From the NCBI GenBank assembly GCA_022495005.1, contig JAGYXB010002069.1:2542001-2606000 (forward strand): a stretch of DNA of 64,000 nucleotides, given 5' to 3'. Both the position numbers and the translations under genes were made by a program. The stretch comes from Rhyacophila brunnea (lineage: Eukaryota; Arthropoda; Insecta; Trichoptera; Rhyacophilidae). The notes below the pieces were generated by a model. It did not search any database and was not told where the DNA came from. It was given only the letters and a program-made list of their open reading frames with translations. This document shows, piece after piece, positions 47,401-56,400 of this stretch; position 1 is the first letter of the stretch; the number at the start of each line of letters is the position of its first letter.

Positions 47401-50400
47401 ATAGTGTTTCTATACAAAAATACACGTCGGTTAGTAATTAGGTAATTAATTACCTACGTTAATTAATTATACTAAAATCGATAGCCAACATAATAACGCA
47501 ATTCGATAAGCATTTCATGTAGGTAACAACTACTAGTTTAACTCATTTAGTGCTAACACCGCGACTGGCGCGTTTGGAGTATTTTGCCATTAGATATAAT
47601 AAACGTGTTATTTAAATGTGGTAACTAAAAGGTAATTAAAAGTTCAGCAGTGATTGTGTTCTAAATCGTCGTAATTTAGTAATATGCCCATAGCGTAATT
47701 GAAAAAGCATATTAACGAATCTAGCAAATAAGGATTCAAGTCCCGTCAAAATGATTTTTCCTAGTGTGTATATTATGCATGAGATGTTTTCAAATGATGT
47801 ATATTCAATATATAGAATTTTACATTCTCAAATCTTGTCTTAGTCTTGTCTTATTCATTGAATAAAAAAAATAGTTTATTAAAATTAGAAGCTTGCTCAA
47901 AAATGCTAGATCTGGTAATAAAAGTTAGCAAAACTGAACACCAGCAGAATAAGAGAATAATGAAGTAAATACATCAACACAACAATAATCAACTTTTCAG
48001 TAACGTATGATGAATATTATTTACATTTATACGTATGGTGAATACAAAGTGATCCATTATGAATCCGATTTTTTTTGCAATATACTCGTATTATAATATT
48101 GTTTTCAGTGGAACATACAGGTATCATGATGTTTATACGTTGGGAAAGGCGGCGTCAAGTAAAAACATTTCTGGACTCCAATCTTCAATACGACCCGATG
48201 ATGCTTGCAACATTCAGTTTACATCAGGAACCACAGGTAAAACAAAATAATAATAAATAATTACAGCATAAAAAGAACTTTTTATATACAACGTTTTTAA
48301 ATTTTCTGTTGAATCACTTGACTAGCTTAAACGATCAAAAAAATGTATTAGATAGAAATAATGCTGAAATGTCATTTTGACACTCATATTGATTTCCATA
48401 GTAACGCACGTATATATTAATAATTTAGTTGCTAGGGCCCACTAGCAACCAATAATGGTATCGAAATAACTTTTCATACAAAACAGAAATAACTGAAAAT
48501 GAATTCAATTCTACTTAAAGATGGCTAAAAGTATTTATAAAATGCATTGGCATCGTGTTCTGATATATTCTAAAAGTTTCAAATGTCTAGCTAGTCGGGA
48601 AGTTAGTTAAAAATCGATTGAAAGATTTGTACCGGACAAACAACCACCGGACATATAAGAATACGACCTAATAAAAACGTTGTAAAATTACCACGTTCGA
48701 TCCTAAGTAGGTATAGCATAATATTGACTTTCCCAGTGGGTATATAACCCTAATATTTACTGTTTCAGGCAAACCAAAGGCAGCGTATTTTTCACACTTT
48801 AATTATATAAATAATGGATACTTTCTTGGGAAAAGGAATCTCTTATCTGATACGCACCAAAAAATCTGTACTCAGGTAAAATTATGTAATTTCTATTAGT
48901 ATCTATGTTATATTATCTATAAGTATAGTAATTCCACGACCGCTCTTATTTTATCTAATAGTATTTTCTTAAACATTTAGGTAAAACTCAAATCTTCGCA
49001 GAAATCTCACTGAAAGCGGCGTATCGAAGTATGAAATCTATAAGCATACTCAAAACACACAAATAGGAGACTCCGTTCTTTTTTAATTATCTCGAATAAT
49101 AAACCGGCGGCATATTTTTTATATTACACGGATACTAATACGGAGACAATTAGCTTAGTTCATATGGCTGATGACAGATTATTTTTTTTAATAAATAATG
49201 ATTATTACTACGAAATGACTATGCTAGAACGCGTGCATTTCTTTCTATTATAGTTTTATTGTAATTTTCGTTTGTTCTTGTTCTATTGAAAACTAACTTT
49301 TGAGATCAATCAAAATAACCTTTTTTAATTACCCGATGAAATAATCTTTATTTGAACTGACTGTCTTTAATATAATACGAAATTGATTGACAGTCATTAC
49401 GTAACGGATTTTGTAAATGTCTCTACACCTCACTGACTCTCTACAGATAATGCAAGCAACGCTATAAAACTATTTCAATAGTCATAACGTGATGTGTAAT
49501 ATTAAATTTATAATAGTTAATATTTAGATATACTAATATAATAATATTCGATTAATTCAACGGTTCTTGATAGCTTCGTTTATTATATTATTATGAATAT
49601 TTATATTTTTAAAAAAAATCTTAAAACAATCAGTGGTGCGCTGCATCCACTTCATAATGAACTGCACGCCTCTTGTACCCAAATCCTCATAAAATATACA
49701 TTTTGCACGTGTCTTTCATGTTACTAATATATTCGTATAATTCTAGTACATATCTAAGTATATAATATTATAATTTTGAAACCAGGATGAAGTATATTTC
49801 TACCAGAAACTTTTTTTTCTGATTTGACAGGTGCCACTATTCCATGCGTTTGGCCTTGTAATAGTCACAATGGCAGCTCTTCGGCATGGTTCAACACTGG
49901 TAATGCCTTCTTTTTCTTACAGTCCTGAGAGCGGAATTAAGGCAATTGCTCAAGAAGGGTGAGTTATCTATGTACGCATATTTATATATCACTAACGTGA
50001 ATAATGTAAAACTGTGTACTGTTTTGATAATAAATTTCATTACAGGTAAAGAGTTTTCGTTACCCATAGTGAAAAGCCTCAGTGGCAGAGTTTTTTGGAG
50101 CGGGCGTGGATGTTAAATGAGTGCACACAATATTATGCACGATGCACTGCAAATCCACTGCAAATCCCTGCCACTGAGGCCCTAGGCATAGAAAACGACC
50201 GCGTTTAGCCGGACACTACCTTCTCTTTAGTCTATTTATTTCTTGCTCTACACCATGGGTGGCCAACCTTTTCAGCAGCCGGGCCAGATTCTAAATATGA
50301 TATTTCCTACCGGGCCACACACGGGTTTTTTTTATTAAGTATACAAAACAAAAAAGAAATATATATTAATAAAATAAAACATAAATAAGAATAAAAACTT

Positions 50401-53400
50401 ATTAGATTATACTTTTTTTTTTAAATTAAAAATGAACAAAAAAAAATTTTTGTGAGAAGTTTGATTTTGTGTGGCAAAACTAAGTGCATCAATATTGATA
50501 TCGAGTAAGGTTGTTCCTACATGCAAACAGTTTTCCAAATGCACATCAGTGATTCGTGTTCTCATTCGGGATTCGATATGCTTCATCCGACTAAAAAGCT
50601 ATTCACACATGTAAGTGTTTCCAAATAGCGAAGTTATAATTAGAGCATGTTTGTAAAATGCAGGATATTTCTCCTTGCTTGTCCAAATATGTTTTGTAAA
50701 ACTCTTCCAAACCAACCTGAGGGAATTTCTCCTTTAACTGTTCATCGCAACATATTTCACAATGTTCCATTTATAAATTTCCCGGTAATAAATTCACGTC
50801 TACGGAGAATGGCGTTGCAAATGCAGCAAAAAGCACACGGTGCTTTTAAAATCGTAATCGAAATTAGCACATCTAGCGGTAGCATTTGATTCATTATTAT
50901 TTTTATTTTCTCACTGCTTCACGGGCCACAAATTGACATCCAGTGGGCCGCGGGTTGGCCACCCATGCTCTACACTCTATCTATATAAAGCTTGTACAAC
51001 TTTAAGTAGGCTTTTCTCTACTATTCATACTTAACACATTCACGACATGACATAAAATATAATAATAATTTATTGTTAACAATATTTAAATAAATATACA
51101 TGGAAGAATACCGGATTAACTAAGTAGACCGGATACGCTATATAAAAAAAAATATTAAAACTACGTCCACTTAAAATTACTGTCACAGTGGAATATATCA
51201 ATAACCAAAGCAATTTGATTTAACATAGTTATTGCCCTTCCAATTAAAATTGCTAATAGCTGGTCAGTTCTGCACTTTGTGAGAACAAACAGTGGATGCT
51301 CCCGATTTCTAAGATAATTATTAGGGTTTATTAGTGTCATCTACCACACTCTCTAATTGTCCTGTTGTAACACATACCTTACCATCACCGATAATAATTT
51401 CTTTCAGTTGCACCGTCTTGACTGGAACTCCAACAATGTATGTGGATATGGTATCAGCTGCAAAGTCCACAACATTATCAGCCAAACCAGTTATTGCTGT
51501 GACTGGTGGAGCTCCATGTTCTCCTAAATTATTCCATCAAATCAAAGAAACTTTCGGAGTAGAGACAATTAAGGTGATTATTAATATTTAAAATACCTAC
51601 ATAATTTTGAAAAACCTTAAAATATGTTATAATTCATTCAACTGAAATATGATGTAAAACGTCACGCGATTGTTAAACTGCGTAAGTAAGGGAAGGTCGA
51701 ATAAAAATAGTGGGAATTTGCAAGACCCACTATATAGTCAGGCCGTGACATGAAGTGCCAGTTATTGCTCATACTTTAAATGCAATATGGTATACTGTTT
51801 ATAGAAAAGGATTATTGTTTTATATTGAAATAAATGGTAGTAATTCGGACGAAATATTCAATCGAAAATCTTAATTTATTGCGAACAAGTTGTTATCAGA
51901 TTACATTCGAAGATAATCAATAAGTAGCACACCCATCGTAGTTCGCGATTCTGTACCACGACCTGGATAGTCGACTATGGGATTTTGACATGACCGTAGT
52001 TTTAGTATTTTTCAAGTTGATTTTGTTTTTTAAATATAACTATATTTTTTACCTTTCAAACGATGTATTGTTCACTACTCTAGTCACTGTAGGTGAGGAG
52101 CACTATAAAAAAAACGTAGTAACGCGAAAGTCTGACATCGCGAGTACGCATCATTTGCATTTATATATTCTGTAAATAATGGTAATAATAATAACTAATT
52201 GAATGCATTTGAATAGTTTAATCAATTTTACAACGTTTTTATTAGGTCGTATTCTTATTTGTCCAGTGGTTGTTTATGCAGTACAAATCTTGCAATCAAT
52301 TTTTAACTAACTTCCCGACTAGCTAGACATTTGAAACTTTTAGAATATTTATCAGAACACGATGTCAATGCCATCTTTAAGCAGAATTGAATTCATTTTC
52401 AGTTAATTCTGTTTTGTATGGAAAGCTATTTAAGGAAAATCCGTAAAAAGTAAAAGACTATTATCGGTTGCTAAGGGGGTGGTCCTAGCAACTAAATTAT
52501 ACTTTTATATATATACATAATACTATATAATACTTTATAATTATATAATTATATATAATACTTTTAGCCATCTTTAAGTAGAATTGAATTCATTTTCAGT
52601 TAATTCTGTTTTGTATGAAAAGTTATTTCGACACTATTATTGGTTGCTAGGGGTCTTAGCTAAATTATTAATATATACGTGCGTTACTATGGAAATCAAT
52701 ATGAAATGTCAAAACGACATTTCAGTATTCTATATTTATTCAGTATTTCTATCAAGTACATTTTTTTTTATCGCTTAAGGTTGTACCTCAGTTGAGGCAC
52801 GGCCTGAAAAGATCGTGGCTAGGCGATGCGCGGATTGCGGGTCGCGGGTGTAAATGACGCATGCCAAACGAAATATAATTTGTCATAGAAATCCAACATA
52901 CGTCCATTTTATGTTCTGTTTATTATTCTATTAGTAACAATAATAATATAATCATTGACATGTTTTCTTTTTAAAGTAAATGGGTAACGTTTTTAGTCAT
53001 CTTTACACGATTTAAGAATTAACACGCCCGTCACCATCACGAAACAAAGTGACGTGTTTCCAGTTTGACATTCTCTCTCAGAATACGAGCGAGTCCAAAA
53101 TTTTGTCGCGCCTACAGTTGAAAATTATTTGCCGTTTCACTGATGCACCTTAAGCTAGTCAAGTCAAGTTTATAATATGATTCAATAGAACATTTGAAAA
53201 CGTTGTATATAAAAAGTTCTTTTTATCTTGTAATTATTTATTTGGTTAGTGAAGCAGTAAATTAAGTCAATATTATTTTATAAATCATTCTTTATCTTCT
53301 CTGTCACTATATTTGCGCTTTTATATTAAACACTAGCTTCAAATGCACCGTTCGCCTTCTTTTACCTTTATCACGAAAGGTTTATACATCTTTTCACAAT

Positions 53401-56400
53401 AATATCATCTTCTATTGAACGGTTAAAAACGAAATGTAGTTTACTCATATTCCAGTATTTTACCCAGTTGTATTATGTTCCATAATTGCAATACAGTTTT
53501 AAACCATTAGCCCAAATTATTACATCCTTGCTTTGAATCAAATACACATTTGAAAAAAGAACAATGTGATTTTTGACAGACGCGGGATTAGGACTTGCAG
53601 TCACATGCGTTGTGTTAATAAAAAAATAAAATAATACTTATTATATTAAAATTCGTTGTTAATTATTTTTTTCAGTCAGTATTTGGCATGACCGAAACAA
53701 CGGCAGTCTGCTTCCAGAGTATGAGAGATGAATCGATGGAAAAAATCACAGAATCCGTTGGAAGAATTCAGGAACATTTGGAAGCCAAGGTAATAGAATA
53801 ATATTTTATTGAGGTTCTTGAAGGCGTATAATGTTAAAGGTATATATTTTTATAGTAGGTACATTCATAATAAATAAATTACATATTTAACACATTTTTT
53901 TTGTATTTATCAGGTGATTGATACCAATGGTCACGTGGTGCCATTCGGTACTCCCGGAGAGCTCTGCATCAGAGGTTACACAACCATGCTGGGTTACTGG
54001 AATGATCCCAAGAATACGTCAGAGATAATTGGACCAGACAAATGGCTGAAAACTGGGTAAATTGACCAATTCATTTGACGTAACCACACTGTCAATTTTA
54101 GTTGGATAACCATGATTATATTGCTATATCAAAATACCTATAATGTAGGTAGTTAGACAATTTTTTTTTAAATAATATGTTTGATTTGTTGCAAAAGACG
54201 AAGCCCGGGTAGCTAAAACCGATTTCTATAGAATGGTATAAAAATCATATCAATTAAAAAATCAATTCAATTCGCTTTTACAGTTTTTTGCATTAAATTA
54301 TGAATTGAATATAAATTATATATATATATATATATATTTTGCTATTAGTTAGTTAAGGGGGATCATATTATATGCCAACAGAGAACCTAACGGAAAATAC
54401 GAAGCTTGCAATTTGAGATTTTTTTGATAATTTACAATTTCATTAAATCTTATTTAGGTATGGTCCCAACATTTAAGCTCGATTTGATATAAATAAAAAG
54501 GATTTCAAGTTATACACATTTATATTTTTTTTATAAAAATCGATGCTTTTTAAAATAGATATAAAAAATATTAAAACTATGAATTAGTAAAAAATCTAAA
54601 CGGCGAAAATTTGAAAACTTAATAGACTAAATTTTAATAATAAATATAACCATAAAAATAATGTAATAATAACGAAAGCTTTGTACCAAATATGTGACAA
54701 ATTCACATTTTTTTTACTATATTGTAAGTTTATCTTTGACTTTAAAAAAAAAATCTTTTTAATGTTTTCAGATACATATTTATTATATAATACAGTTGAA
54801 ATTGTAAATTATCAAAAAAAAACTCAAATTGCAAGCTTCGTATTTTTCCGCTAGGTATTGGCGAACAAAAGTATTACAATAATAATAATAACCTCGTATC
54901 TCGTTAGATGGTATTGGATTGGAAATAAAATAATACTTATATAGAACGATATTCAAAATGTGATAAAGTGGTTCGAGTCTTCGCTTATTTCGTGGAAATT
55001 ATACAATAATGTCAAATATCTTCGTCTCTGCTACTTTACAAAACACTGTATTTTCGCAATGTTAATTCAATGAAGACGTGTCACACTGTGGCTGATTTGG
55101 TAGAGCGACTGTCTACAAAGTTGTTAATCGCAAGTTTGATTCCGCTATGTACTGAAACAACTAATCCATAATAATTCTATTAATATTATTGTTTATGGAT
55201 GTCAGCCTGCTCCTCTTATGAGCGAAAATAATATATATCTTTACCATTTCCCTTTTTTAAATACTTTAGTACCTAGTTGAGTGACTACGTAAGTGTGTAT
55301 TGATATTGAAGAGATTGTGGAAATCTGTAAACTAATGTAGTTACATGATATTTTTTTCTTCTTTCAGAGATCAGTTTGTGCTGCATGAAGATGGCTACGG
55401 TAAAGTAGTTGGACGTCTCAAGGATGTCATCATAAGGGGTGGAGAAAATATTTACCCCAAAGAAGTAGAAGATTTTCTCAATTCACATCCGGACGTCGTA
55501 GAATCACACGTAATAACAGTTGCAATACACATGTATTTAATTTATTAGTTACCAGCGCTCGAAATGGAAAAATTTACGAACCGGAGCGCTCGACAGTTTT
55601 CTGAAGATTTTTAGATAGTAAAGTTATCAAAGTTTATGCGTTTTTTCATAAAAATAAGTACTTATGTTAGATTTTCTATTATATGGCTTATCCAGCTCAG
55701 ACTGTCAAATTATTTATTCCACGAGACGGAGCGACAATTTTACCGATTTCACGAACAGGAGCGGCGCTCCGGTGCGTTCCGGTCCATTTCGAGCCCTGTT
55801 AGTTACTATAGTTTTCAAAAGGAAATAAATACAATGGTGCAAATGTCAAAAGTTTCAATGTTTATCGGTTGGAAACGGCAGGTTATATGAAAGTATGGTG
55901 AAGCAGGCTGGTAATCAATTTACGGGAAAATTAACGTTAATATTATTAATTATACGTGTACGTTATAATGACCAAAGTAAGTCCTCCGTGATGCCCTGCA
56001 TTTTTTTTGTCGCGTCGCTATTTCTCGTAAGTTGTTGGATATTGCTGGCCAGCTTCATTCAGTTGTATAAGAAAGCCGGTTGCTTGCTCCTCGTTTTATT
56101 TGATACCTCTATGGTTGGAAATAATGTTTACAATAAAATTTTAGAAATTGGTTCTTTAGTTAAAACGTTTACACCTATTTCAGTTATCACATCATTATCA
56201 TTGTCAAGTTGATTACATGTAAATTGTACGTATGCAGTTCATCGTGGGACACTTATTCGTGCGCCGCAGTGCGTGGAACATGAGTTCGTATAACATTTTA
56301 TCAAATGACGAGTTCTTCGTTGAACATTTCACCGTGGAATACATTTTGTACGTATCTTACAAAATGCGGCGATAGTTTGCAAATAGTACTGTTCCAATTT

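Noticed and set aside
55895..56212. 105-codon frame with hydrophobic segments in an ACSF2 intron
   Set aside because: No homology recognised, no regulatory context, and it abuts transposons on both sides; likely chance.
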